A stretch of 15,503 nt of DNA from JAFMKE01 sp047621945 (GTDB taxonomy: Bacteria; Bacteroidota; Bacteroidia; Chitinophagales; UBA8649): assembly GCA_047621945.1 (NCBI GenBank), contig JBLHMK010000056.1, positions 1 to 15,503 of the forward strand, in the 5' to 3' direction. Shown one piece after another: positions 1 through 8,323 of this stretch. Under the pieces are notes generated by a model, which worked only from the letters and a program-made list of their open reading frames with translations, had not been told where the DNA came from and ran no database searches. Each line of letters opens with the position of its first letter. Positions within the stretch are counted from its first letter, which is position 1. The position numbers were made by a program, and so were the translations under genes.

Positions 1-1490
1 AATCCAGCTACAGCTGATGTTCCATTGGGTGAGGTCCAAGAATAAGACCCTCCACCTATTGCAGTAAAGTTACCAGTAGTTGTAGCACAGTCTAAATTGA
101 TATCTGTGCCAGCACTCGCTGTTGGAGCAGATTCATCAACTGTTATTATTACAGCATCTGTATCTGTACATCCATTGGCAGGATCCGTTACAGTAAGTGT
201 GTATATAGTTGTAGTAGCAGGATTAACTGTTGGTGTAGCAGATGTTCCAGCACCATTATTCCAAGAGTAATTTCCTCCGCCAGAACCAGAAAGTGTAGCT
301 GTTGGTGTAATACAATTTGTTGTAAAGTCAGCTCCAGCGTTAGCTGTTGGAACCGCACCGTTTACTGTCACTACTGCAGCATCCGTATCTATACAACCAT
401 TCGTGCCAGTTACAGTAACGGTATAAGTAGTTGTACTAGAAGGAGAGACAGTAGGAGTAGCGGAAGTTCCAGCTCCATTATTCCAAGAGTAGGTTCCTCC
501 ACCAGAACCAGCTAAAGTAGCGGTAGGACTAGAACAGTTTACTACAATGTCAGCCCCTGCATTAGCATTTGGAGGGGTTTTATCTACAGTAACGGTAGTG
601 ACATCTGTATCGGTACAACCATTTGTTCCAGTAACTGTAAGCGTGTAATTTGTTGTTGATCCGGGATTAACAGTCGGTGTGGCAGATGTTCCAGCTCCAT
701 TATTCCAAGAGTATGCTCCTCCTCCTGAACCTGCTAAGGTCGCCACTGGTGTGCTACAAGTGGTGGTAAAATTAGAACCAGCATTTGCTGTTGGAGGAGT
801 TTCGTTAACGGTTACAGTAGCAAGGTCAGTATCAGTACATCCATTTGCAGGATCCGTTACTGTAAGCGTATAGTTAGTCGTGGCTGTTGGGTTAACAGTT
901 GGTGTGGCAGATGTTCCAGCACCATTATTCCAAGAGTATGTTCCTCCGCCAGAACCAGATAAAGTAGCGGTTGGCGTGATACAAGTTGTTGTAAAATTAG
1001 GTCCTGCATTGGCATTGGGTAATACTTTATTAACCGTTACCGTAGTAACATCCGTATCGGTACAGCCATTCGTGCCCGTAACTGTCAATGTGTAATTTGT
1101 AGTGGATCCAGGATTCACTGAAGGAGTTGCTGAAGTTCCCGCTCCATTATTCCAAGAGTATGTTCCTCCTCCAGATCCAGCAAGTGAGGCAGATGGAGAA
1201 GTACAAGTAGTCGTTCTATTTGACCCAGCATTGGCGGTTGGTGGAGCTTTATTGACTGTAACAGTTGTAATATCAGTATCTGTACAGCCATTCGCTCCTG
1301 TAACAGTTAAGGTGTAGTTTGTTGTGGAACCAGGGTTTACAGTTGGTGTAGCCGATGTTCCTGCGCCATTATTCCAAGAGTAAGTCCCGCCACCAGAACC
1401 AGCGAGAGAGGCGGCTGGAGTGGCACATGTTGTTGTTCTATTTGGTCCAGCGTTCGCAACAGGAGGTGTTTTATTAACTGTAACCGTTAC
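1..1490 (-). repeat. Tandem 222/225-bp coding repeats of the adhesin
   Basis: The plus-strand word CCATTATTCCAAGAGTA (reverse complement of the Y-S-W-N-N-G core) begins at 253, 475, 697, 922, 1144 and 1366. The spacing is 222, 222, 225, 222 and 222 bp. A diverged copy (SYSWTSPNG) lies 225 bp further on, near 28-46. All periods are multiples of three. The 225-bp period comes from one extra residue (TDPANGC instead of TGTNGC). The core and the VTxNGCTDTD end are nearly invariant, while the linker and the second strand vary. Confidence 0.93.
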
Positions 1491-2300
1491 AACATCTGTA
1501 TCGGTACAGCCACTGCCATCTGTTACCGTAAGCGTGTAATTTGTTGTTGATGTTGCAGAAGTAGTTGGTGCAGCTATGTTTGGATTGTTCAACCCAGTAC
1601 TTGGACTCCAAGAATAAGAAACCGTACCAGTACCGCCCGTTTGAGAACCAGATAATGGGTCACTTGGGTTGGAACAAGTCAATGATCTATTTGGCCCAGC
1701 ATTTGCAGTAATATTACAAGTCGTAATTAAGGTTAAATCATCAACATATACAGCATTTCTTGAGTCAATAGTAGATTTACTGAAACTAATGAAGTTATGA
1801 TTTGCAGAAGCAGTAAAGGTTAAAGTGTGTTGTTGCCATACCTCAGGATTTGTTAAACTAACGGTACTCACATGATTAGTCCCTATACCAACACCAGATC
1901 TAAAACCTACTGTAATACCGGTATTGTTGGCAGTAGCACTTGAATTAAGTTTCGAATGAGCACACCAAAATGTTAAGGTATATTGTTGTCCTGTAATTAA
2001 TGGAGTAACTAATGTTTGTCCAAATTGTTCATTATTTCCTCCTGTTCTAAAGAAACGAGTCCATTTACTTCCTTGTGGGCTACTAGTTGTTATTCTATAT
2101 ACTGTACCACCACAAGCATTAGGAACACTAAAACAGTGATCAGGTGTGCCAGTAATAAGTGAGTAGGATGTAGGCACTGTTCCAAACCCTACTGTTCCAG
2201 TTTCCATGGTTCCGTTGGTAATAAGATTTTGACCTAAGGATGAAAATGAAGTAAATATTAAAAGAAGTATGCAAGCGAGGTTACTGTAAGTGGTTTTCAT
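1..2300 (-). CDS. Large secreted adhesin with tandem PKD-like repeats (3' end outside window)
   Basis: The frame from the ATG at 2300 is open to base 1, giving more than 766 residues with no stop. Residues 1-24 are a signal peptide (Lys near the start, hydrophobic core ACILLLIFTSF, end SSLGQ). Residues ~25-190 begin NLITNGTMETG and end VYVDDLTLI, which resembles the jelly-roll carbohydrate-binding-like domains that begin 'NLVxNGxFE' in Bacteroidota surface proteins. A first, longer PKD-like domain (~195-270, core SYSWSPSTGLNNPNI) follows, then at least seven 74-75-residue repeats with core GGGTYSWNNGAGTSATPTV and end NYTLTVTGxNGCTDTD. Each repeat has two Cys, one near each end, which could pair. 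The likely role is an exported adhesin or extracellular-matrix protein. Type IX secretion is an inference, because the C-terminal sorting domain would lie outside the window. It lies 12 nt downstream of the MORN-like gene and probably shares its transcript. Confidence 0.85.
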   Translation of the reverse strand, partial: MKTTYSNLACILLLIFTSFSSLGQNLITNGTMETGTVGFGTVPTSYSLITGTPDHCFSVPNACGGTVYRITTSSPQGSKWTRFFRTGGNNEQFGQTLVTPLITGQQYTLTFWCAHSKLNSSATANNTGITVGFRSGVGIGTNHVSTVSLTNPEVWQQHTLTFTASANHNFISFSKSTIDSRNAVYVDDLTLITTCNITANAGPNRSLTCSNPSDPLSGSQTGGTGTVSYSWSPSTGLNNPNIAAPTTSATSTTNYTLTVTDGSGCTDTDVVTVTVNKTPPVANAGPNRTTTCATPAASLAGSGGGTYSWNNGAGTSATPTVNPGSTTNYTLTVTGANGCTDTDITTVTVNKAPPTANAGSNRTTTCTSPSASLAGSGGGTYSWNNGAGTSATPSVNPGSTTNYTLTVTGTNGCTDTDVTTVTVNKVLPNANAGPNFTTTCITPTATLSGSGGGTYSWNNGAGTSATPTVNPTATTNYTLTVTDPANGCTDTDLATVTVNETPPTANAGSNFTTTCSTPVATLAGSGGGAYSWNNGAGTSATPTVNPGSTTNYTLTVTGTNGCTDTDVTTVTVDKTPPNANAGADIVVNCSSPTATLAGSGGGTYSWNNGAGTSATPTVSPSSTTTYTVTVTGTNGCIDTDAAVVTVNGAVPTANAGADFTTNCITPTATLSGSGGGNYSWNNGAGTSATPTVNPATTTIYTLTVTDPANGCTDTDAVIITVDESAPTASAGTDINLDCATTTGNFTAIGGGSYSWTSPNGTSAVAG

Positions 2301-2312
2301 AGTCAATTAGAA

Positions 2313-2738
2313 TTAAAATTGTAAAATTAAATTCTTCGCATTTGAGTACTCCTTTCTCAACAAGATTTCCAATTCTTGATTTTTGAAAACAGTATTTTCG
2401 TTGTAATAATATGTTTCATACGAACCATCTAAAGAGAATATAATTTCTCCTGATAAGACTTCCGAATCAGCCGTAATTGACTTTACTTTATAGACTGTTC
2501 CGTCCATAAGCACATTGTTTACTAAACATTTACGGGAAATTAGACTTCCATCTAAATAGGTCTCTTGACGAATTATTTGATTTGACTTAGAAAAGAAAAC
2601 AAATTCACCCTGTTTTAAGCCATTTTCATCTGTTCTTTCAGTTAGTCGTTCTCCGTCATCATCAACTTCAGTTCTATGTTGAGCAAAGTTACTGAGTGAT
2701 AATAATAATGAAGTAGCTAATAATAAAATTCGTATCAT
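2313..2738 (-). CDS. Small secreted protein with MORN-like repeat
   Basis: This is a 141-residue protein with a clear signal peptide (MIRILLLATSLLLSLSNFAQ). There is no lipobox Cys, so it is probably periplasmic or secreted. Residues ~39-66 (NGLKQGEFVFFS...RQETYLDGSL) fit the G-x-x-x-G-x-F/W ... Y-x-D/N-G pattern of MORN_2 repeats seen in Bacteroidota secreted proteins. A second weaker copy may lie at ~98-112 (GEIIFSLDGSYETYYY). The function is unknown. The stop is 12 nt before the adhesin ATG on the same strand, so the two are likely cotranscribed and it may assist or accompany the adhesin. A weak -7-like element (TATGCTTG, minus strand, 2805-2798) lies 60 nt upstream of the ATG. Confidence 0.75.
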   Translation of the reverse strand: MIRILLLATSLLLSLSNFAQHRTEVDDDGERLTERTDENGLKQGEFVFFSKSNQIIRQETYLDGSLISRKCLVNNVLMDGTVYKVKSITADSEVLSGEIIFSLDGSYETYYYNENTVFKNQELEILLRKEYSNAKNLILQF

Positions 2739-3045
2739 AAGAGTTATTATAAAAAATTAAAAATAAACTATTTGCTTCTGTTTTAAGCTATGAAAAACAA
2801 GCATAATAATAAGGTTTAACAAAATCTAAGTTATCATTTTTTAATTAAAAAAAAGAAAAAAAACTGCATTTCAATACTCGCACATTAAAATTGACGAAGA
2901 TTAGTGCTTTAAGGATGCATCTTATTTTTAATGGAAACAAATAATAACCCTCTAGCCAAAAATTACGAATATAGCTTTTAGAATATCTTCTAAATCATTA
3001 CATTCGCATCCAACTGAAGTTAAACCTTAAAATCAAAAAACCAGT
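2739..3045. other. Divergent intergenic region (MORN-like gene / aconitase)
   Basis: This 307-bp AT-rich spacer must hold the promoters of both divergent genes. It includes an A/T tract near 2837-2870 of mostly T then A residues. On the minus strand TATGCTTG (2805-2798) matches the TAnnTTTG -7 element at 5 of 6 fixed positions, but no TTTG -33 element sits at normal spacing. On the plus strand the nearest match is TAGCTTTT at 2972-2979. I see no RNA gene, riboswitch or further ORF. Confidence 0.5.
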
Positions 3046-5322
3046 ATGGCATTTGATATCGAAATGATAAAGGAAGTTTATTCTAAATTTCCAGAGAGAA
3101 TTGAAGCTGCAAGAGCGGCTACAGGAAAGCCATTAACATTGGCAGAAAAAATATTATATGCTCACCTTGAAGAAGGAAAAGCTAAGGCGGCATACGCAAG
3201 AGGAAAAGACTATGTTGATTTTGCTCCAGACCGTGTAGCGATGCAAGATGCAACAGCTCAAATGGCTTTGCTTCAGTTTATGCAAGCTGGCAAGAAAAAA
3301 GTAGCTGTTCCTTCTACAGTGCATTTAGACCACTTGATTCAGGCTAAAGTTGGAGCAACTGCCGATTTACAGAACGCATTGAACCAAAGTAGCGAAGTAT
3401 TTAACTTTTTAGAGTCCGTTTCTAACAAATATGGAATTGGATTTTGGAAGCCAGGTGCTGGTATTATTCACCAAGTAGTTTTAGAAAACTATGCATTCCC
3501 TGGTGGAATGATGATTGGTACAGATTCTCACACAGTTAATGCTGGTGGATTAGGAATGGTAGCTATTGGAGTTGGTGGTGCTGATGCGGTAGATGTAATG
3601 GCTGCAATGCCTTGGGAACTTAAATTCCCTAAATTGATTGGAGTTAAATTAACAGGAAAATTAAACGGTTGGACAGCTTCAAAAGATATTATTCTTAAAG
3701 TAGCTGGAATTCTTACTGCCAAAGGTGGTACAGGAGCAATTGTTGAGTATTTTGGAGATGGAGCTATTAACTTGTCTTGTACAGGTAAAGGTACCATTTG
3801 TAATATGGGTGCTGAAATAGGTGCTACAACTTCAACATTTGGATATGATGATTCAATGAGAAGGTATTTAACTGCTACTGGAAGAGCTGATGTTGTTGCT
3901 GCTGCCGACACAGTTGCAGAGCACTTAACTGGTGATCCAGAAGTATATGCAAACCCAGAGAAGTATTTTGATGAAGTAATTGAAATTGATTTGGATACTT
4001 TAATGCCACATTTAAACGGACCATTTTCGCCAGACATAGCAACAGAAGTAGGTTCAATGAATTCGAAAGCAACTAAAAACGATTGGCCACTAGATGTAGA
4101 ATGGGGATTGATTGGTTCTTGTACTAACTCATCATACGAAGATTTATCAAGAGCTGCATCTATCGCGAAACAAGCAACTGAAAAAGGATTAACTACAAAA
4201 GCTAAACTTGGTATTAACCCTGGATCCGAGCAAGTTAGATTTACCGCTGATAGAGATGGACTAATCAAAGCTTTCGAAGATTTAGACGCTTCCATCTTTA
4301 CCAATGCATGTGGACCATGTATAGGACAATGGGGAAGATATTCAGACCCAAAAAATGCTCCAAAAAACTCAATCGTTCACTCTTTCAACAGAAACTTTGC
4401 TAAGAGAGCTGACGGAAACCCAAACACACACGCTTTCGTAGCATCACCAGAAATGGTTGCTGCTATTGCAATTTCTGGAAGGCTGGATTTCAATCCAATT
4501 ACAGATACATTGACTAATGACAAAGGAGAACAAGTAAAATTAGACCCACCAAAAGGAGACGAATTACCGAGCAAAGGTTTCGAAGTTGAAGACAATGGGT
4601 TTATTGCTCCAGCTGCTGACGGAAGTGGGATTGAAGTTAAAGTCAATCCAGATTCGGACAGAATTCAATTATTGAATCCTTTTACTCCTTGGAATGGCAG
4701 CAACATCATAGGGATGAAGCTATTGATTAAAGCGGATGGAAAATGTACAACCGATCACATTTCTATGGCTGGACCTTGGTTGAGATACAGAGGTCACTTA
4801 GATAACATTTCTAACAACTGTTTAATCGGTGCAGTAAATGCATTTGGTGGTAAAACAAACACTGTTAAGAATCAATTAGACGGTTCATTTGGCGAAGTTC
4901 CTGCTGTGCAACGTAAATACAAAGCGGCTGGAATTAGCACTATCGTAGTTGGAGATCACAACTATGGTGAAGGCTCTTCTAGAGAGCACGCTGCAATGGA
5001 GCCAAGACACTTAGGTGTAATGGTTGTTTTGGTTAAATCGTTTGCTCGTATTCACGAAACTAACCTTAAGAAACAAGGAATGTTAGGTTTAACATTTGCT
5101 ACTGAAAGTGATTATGATAAGATTCAAGAAGATGATACATTCAACTTCTTAGATTTAAATTCTTTTGCTGCAGACAAGCCACTTACACTAGAAGTAGTTC
5201 ACGCGGACGGAAGTAAAGAAAATATAATTTGTAATCACACTTACAATGCTCCGCAAATTGAGTGGTTCAAAGAAGGTAGTGCATTGAACTTAATTAAAAA
5301 GGAAGCTGCTGCTAACGCATAA
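3046..5322 (+). CDS. acn: Aconitate hydratase, mitochondrial type
   Basis: This 758-residue [4Fe-4S] enzyme interconverts citrate and isocitrate in the TCA cycle and acts in the cytoplasm. The length and motifs match the mitochondrial-type aconitases (~750 aa), not the ~890-aa AcnA/IRP or AcnB types. The three cluster cysteines are visible: Cys359 in GSCTNSSYED, and Cys422 and Cys425 in NACGPCIGQW. This is the same 62- and 2-residue spacing as in pig heart aconitase (358/421/424). The catalytic Ser-Arg loop GSSREHAAMEPRHLG lies at ~643-657. DHISMAGPW (~569) marks the start of the C-terminal swivel domain. The ATG lacks a Shine-Dalgarno sequence, as usual in this phylum. The gene is followed by a strong terminator, so it is probably monocistronic. 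Confidence 0.98.
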   Translation: MAFDIEMIKEVYSKFPERIEAARAATGKPLTLAEKILYAHLEEGKAKAAYARGKDYVDFAPDRVAMQDATAQMALLQFMQAGKKKVAVPSTVHLDHLIQAKVGATADLQNALNQSSEVFNFLESVSNKYGIGFWKPGAGIIHQVVLENYAFPGGMMIGTDSHTVNAGGLGMVAIGVGGADAVDVMAAMPWELKFPKLIGVKLTGKLNGWTASKDIILKVAGILTAKGGTGAIVEYFGDGAINLSCTGKGTICNMGAEIGATTSTFGYDDSMRRYLTATGRADVVAAADTVAEHLTGDPEVYANPEKYFDEVIEIDLDTLMPHLNGPFSPDIATEVGSMNSKATKNDWPLDVEWGLIGSCTNSSYEDLSRAASIAKQATEKGLTTKAKLGINPGSEQVRFTADRDGLIKAFEDLDASIFTNACGPCIGQWGRYSDPKNAPKNSIVHSFNRNFAKRADGNPNTHAFVASPEMVAAIAISGRLDFNPITDTLTNDKGEQVKLDPPKGDELPSKGFEVEDNGFIAPAADGSGIEVKVNPDSDRIQLLNPFTPWNGSNIIGMKLLIKADGKCTTDHISMAGPWLRYRGHLDNISNNCLIGAVNAFGGKTNTVKNQLDGSFGEVPAVQRKYKAAGISTIVVGDHNYGEGSSREHAAMEPRHLGVMVVLVKSFARIHETNLKKQGMLGLTFATESDYDKIQEDDTFNFLDLNSFAADKPLTLEVVHADGSKENIICNHTYNAPQIEWFKEGSALNLIKKEAAANA

Positions 5323-5343
5323 GCTTTTTAGAAACTAATATTC

Positions 5344-5378
5344 AAGCCTCTTTCATTTATTTGGAAGGGGCTTTTTTT
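5344..5378 (+). terminator. Rho-independent terminator after aconitase
   Basis: An 11-bp stem (AAGCCTCTTTC at 5344-5354 pairing with GGAAGGGGCTT at 5363-5373, two or three G-U pairs) with an 8-nt loop is followed directly by a T run to 5378. It ends only 10 nt before the next start codon. Confidence 0.9.
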
Positions 5379-5388
5379 ACTTTATAAT

Positions 5389-6030
5389 ATGAAATGGAAA
5401 GAAAAAGGTGCAATCGCAAAGAGGGCAAGGCAAATAATTGTTAAAGAGCGAAAAAGTCATCAATTTGCATTTAATGAAATGATAACTGGAGTCGATACCG
5501 ACAATAAATTCATTGCTGATACAATAGCAAAAACAACCTCTCATAAAACAGAAAAAAGATTAAAACCTTTGATTTGGGTTTTCATCATATCTCTTAGTTT
5601 GGTCGCCCTGTTAAGAATGCTAGGAGTGATTGAACTTTTAACAGTTGCTAATGTGAACATTGCAATCATAATTCCTGTAGTACTATTCTCCGTAGTAATT
5701 CCTGTAATAGGAATCGTAGCTTCATTAACAAACAAACTAGATAGATTAGCCTTTGTGGGGGTAATGCTTCTAATTGGAATCTTAAGAGGGTTTACATCCA
5801 AAGAAGCACAAGTTGAAATGGACCTTATATTTTTTATCGTTATGATTCCGGTCTTATCTGCTATAATATTGAGTTTTTACCTTCCATTCGCTGCTAAAAT
5901 TAAATATTCTAAAGTGGGAACAAGACAACTGAATAAAAACGGGAAAGAGGCAGTTGTGCAAACCTACACTTTTGAAAAAGAAACTAATGACAATTCAGAC
6001 ATCCTGGATAGTGCCCTAGTAAACGATTAG
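5389..6030 (+). CDS. Membrane protein of unknown function (4 TM)
   Basis: This 213-residue protein belongs to no family I recognise. The N-terminal ~58 residues are basic and cytosolic in character (MKWKEKGAIAKRAR...). Four hydrophobic segments follow at ~61-80, 88-112, 119-134 and 145-168. The tail of ~45 residues is polar and ends in acidic residues (SDILDSALVND). It starts 10 nt after the aconitase terminator and lies 18 nt upstream of the LysE-family gene, so it is the first gene of a small membrane-protein operon. Its promoter must overlap or precede the terminator, unless it depends on readthrough. Confidence 0.75.
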   Translation: MKWKEKGAIAKRARQIIVKERKSHQFAFNEMITGVDTDNKFIADTIAKTTSHKTEKRLKPLIWVFIISLSLVALLRMLGVIELLTVANVNIAIIIPVVLFSVVIPVIGIVASLTNKLDRLAFVGVMLLIGILRGFTSKEAQVEMDLIFFIVMIPVLSAIILSFYLPFAAKIKYSKVGTRQLNKNGKEAVVQTYTFEKETNDNSDILDSALVND

Positions 6031-6048
6031 AATTTATATCTTAGCTCT

Positions 6049-6645
6049 ATGTTCATAATCACTGGTTTACTTTTAGGGCTCTTCACATTAGTCTTTATTG
6101 GGCCTGTCCTTTTTTACCTCATCAAAGCTTCAATTGAAGATGGAAGAAAAGCAGGATATGCAGTAGCGTTAGGAATTATTACTGGTGATATCATTTATGT
6201 TTTATTGGTGCTTTTTGGCGTAGGCGACTATTTTAACCAGCCTAAAATTAAGTGGTGGATGCTACTTGTAACAGCTATCGTATTATTAACCATGGGGTTA
6301 AAAAACCTACTCTCAAAAGATACTCATAACAAAGAGGTAGGCCAAACCAATCAAACTTTACTCAAGCACTTCTTAAATGGTTTTATCATCAATTTTGTAA
6401 ATCCTTTTGTATTGGCCGTATGGATCTTCTTCTTAAGCTACAATCAAGAATTGTATGCGGCCGCAGAAGTTATAATTTCCCTATGTATTACCCTACTGGT
6501 AATATTCGCAACCGATTGTCTAAAAGCATATTATTCTGAAAAATTAAATAAGGTACTTACTCCCAAAACTTTGTTAACTATTAACAAAGTTGTAGGAATT
6601 CTTTTTCTTATTTTCTCTATTCGGTTTTTTTATCTTTGTTTCTAA
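6049..6645 (+). CDS. LysE/RhtB-family amino-acid exporter
   Basis: This 198-residue inner-membrane protein has about six hydrophobic segments (~1-25, 36-58, 68-86, 110-131, 137-158, 176-197). Diagnostic family features are the first-helix GP motif followed by IKASIEDGRKAGYAVALG (18-42) and the fifth-segment motif GFIINFVNPFVLAVWI (111-126). Family members export amino acids or related small molecules by proton exchange. The substrate cannot be read from the sequence. It lies 18 nt after the 4-TM gene and 25 nt before the DUF1761-like frame, consistent with one transcript. Confidence 0.85.
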   Translation: MFIITGLLLGLFTLVFIGPVLFYLIKASIEDGRKAGYAVALGIITGDIIYVLLVLFGVGDYFNQPKIKWWMLLVTAIVLLTMGLKNLLSKDTHNKEVGQTNQTLLKHFLNGFIINFVNPFVLAVWIFFLSYNQELYAAAEVIISLCITLLVIFATDCLKAYYSEKLNKVLTPKTLLTINKVVGILFLIFSIRFFYLCF

Positions 6646-6670
6646 CTATTAACATAACTATCCTTCAGCT

Positions 6671-7173
6671 ATGTTTCCAAACCCTTTAGTTGCGGCTCTA
6701 GCTGCTTTAATCCCACTTTAATCGGTTTCTTGTATTACAATCCTAAAACTTTTGGCACGGCCTGGATGAAAGCCAGCGGAATGAAAGAAGAAAAGATGAA
6801 AGAGGCGAATATGGGTAAGATTTTCGGTATCACCTATGTCCTAAGCTTTCTAATGTGCATAATGCTTGGAGGATTAGTTGTGCACCAAACCGATGTCTAT
6901 TCTCTTTATGCAGGTCAAGAAGGCTTTGGAGTAGACACTCCAAATGTAATGATTAAATTGGATGCTTTTATGGCAGAAACCGGTGGCTGGTTTAGAACAT
7001 TTGGACACGGTGCTTTCCATAGGGTCATTTTAGGAGTCGTTATAGCTTTACCAATCCTTATGATTAACGGTGTTTTTGAGCGCAAATCCTTAAAATATGG
7101 TTTTATCAATGCCGGATTTTGGATTATCTGTATGGCACTTTGCGGTGGCATAATGTGCCAATGGGGATTTTAA
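6671..7173 (+). pseudogene. DUF1761-like membrane protein, frameshifted near N-terminus
   Basis: The ATG at 6671 encodes MFPNPLVAALAALIPL and then meets a TAA at 6719-6721. The rest of the protein (IGFLYYNPKTFGTAWMKASG...) continues in another frame from 6721 to the stop at 7173. DUF1761 proteins of Flavobacteriia usually begin with a first hydrophobic segment running straight into 'GFxxYNPKxFGxAWM'. Adding one T to the TTT run at 6717-6719 would join the halves as IPLLIGFLYYNP, giving a 167-residue protein with four membrane segments. The downstream piece alone could start only at the TTG at 6730 and would lack most of TM1. Possibilities are a real 1-nt deletion, a sequencing error in a T run, or recoding. 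Function of the family is unknown. Confidence 0.8.
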
Positions 7174-7183
7174 TCGACCTGCA

Positions 7184-8323
7184 CTAGTTTCCTTTAATCC
7201 GAGTCCATAATGCACTAAAAACACCTTTCATACGATCTGAAGGGTCAAACTGAACGCGTTCTACAGACGGATTACCCTCCGCATCTATATTGATACGATA
7301 TTGCCATAAAAAAGGAGCTTTTTCATCAAAGCCAAATTGACCGAATCGCATGTCATAGTATATATAACTAGTATCTGTTTCTTGGCTCACATAATACCAT
7401 TTACCAGAAATTCTTTTCAATTGTTTAATGCATTCTTGATCCTCAACATCTTTTAATAATTCGTGTCCTTTTGCAATAGGAGGATTAAAAGTAATATCTT
7501 GAGAATCGAATGTGGAATAATATCCAGAATAGAACGAATCTTCCGTTTCTGCCAATGCATACCATAACACCGTATTTAATGGTGAAGGCTTGGTATCCAA
7601 ATCTATGTATTCAATGTTTTGAGCTTCCAAAGCTGAACTAAATTGATAAGCGGCATTGGCTTTTAAAACAAAGGTCAAAGCCATATATCCAGAGCTTACA
7701 TACAAGGCAATTCGGTTCATTTTTGCTCTCCTATCCGTTCCTCTTTTACGGAACATAGCCATAATCAGCAACACCAAAAAAGGTAAAGTGTATAAAGGAT
7801 CAGCAACAAATATATTATTAAAAGCAAATTTGTAATCAAACGGCCAAAGCAACTTAGTTCCCCAAGTAGTACATGCGTCTAAAAGAGCGTGGGTCGAGAA
7901 TCCCCAGAAAAAAAGCATCGTCCAATCTCTTTGCGAAGCTTTAGTTTTAATAGGGACCTTCCATATTAAATACAACAATCCTAATATCAACATCGGAACA
8001 ATAATCCACACCCAAAAATTGGATGAACTAATAGTTAAAATCCCAAAAACGGATACGGTCAAAGCGCTAAGAGTTGCCTTTTCATTTTTAAAGACAAAGT
8101 AACCAAAGGCCAATGCTCCAAAAACCCAAAAGAGAAGTGAATGCGTTAGTCCTCTATGCACCTCAATATTCGTTACTGCATCATAAAGAGGTTTCATTAA
8201 AACATCTAAATCAGGAATTGTTCCTGCGATACCTCCCCAAAGAACAGCTCTGTTACCCAACTTCCTTCCTAAAACCACCTCTCCTACTGCAGCTCCAAGT
8301 ACTATTTGTGTTAATGAGTCCAT
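7184..8323 (-). CDS. Membrane-bound metal-dependent hydrolase (YdjM/DUF457 family)
   Basis: This 379-residue inner-membrane protein starts with the family signature MDSLTQIVLGAAVGE. Likely metal ligands are visible in order: PDLD (37-40), HRGLTHS (56-62), and HALLDACTTWGT (145-156). Several membrane segments lie between ~62 and 200. The C-terminal ~180 residues form a soluble tail, which is common in the Bacteroidota versions. The family is annotated as metal-dependent hydrolases, but the substrate is not established. Its ATG lies within the 3' end of the upstream acyltransferase gene (13-nt overlap), suggesting translational coupling. It converges on the DUF1761-like gene with only 10 nt between the stops and no visible terminator. 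Confidence 0.88.
   Translation of the reverse strand: MDSLTQIVLGAAVGEVVLGRKLGNRAVLWGGIAGTIPDLDVLMKPLYDAVTNIEVHRGLTHSLLFWVFGALAFGYFVFKNEKATLSALTVSVFGILTISSSNFWVWIIVPMLILGLLYLIWKVPIKTKASQRDWTMLFFWGFSTHALLDACTTWGTKLLWPFDYKFAFNNIFVADPLYTLPFLVLLIMAMFRKRGTDRRAKMNRIALYVSSGYMALTFVLKANAAYQFSSALEAQNIEYIDLDTKPSPLNTVLWYALAETEDSFYSGYYSTFDSQDITFNPPIAKGHELLKDVEDQECIKQLKRISGKWYYVSQETDTSYIYYDMRFGQFGFDEKAPFLWQYRINIDAEGNPSVERVQFDPSDRMKGVFSALWTRIKGN

Noticed and set aside
679..1317. Three plus-strand ORFs of 64-71 codons in tandem
   Set aside because: They are antisense shadows of the adhesin repeats: one per 222-bp unit, with no start or promoter features of their own. The minus-strand frame is open throughout.
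3528..4304. 258-codon minus-strand ORF inside aconitase
   Set aside because: It is antisense to a fully conserved aconitase frame, and its translation resembles no protein family. The shorter ORFs at 3875-4072 and 4377-4646 are the same kind of shadow.
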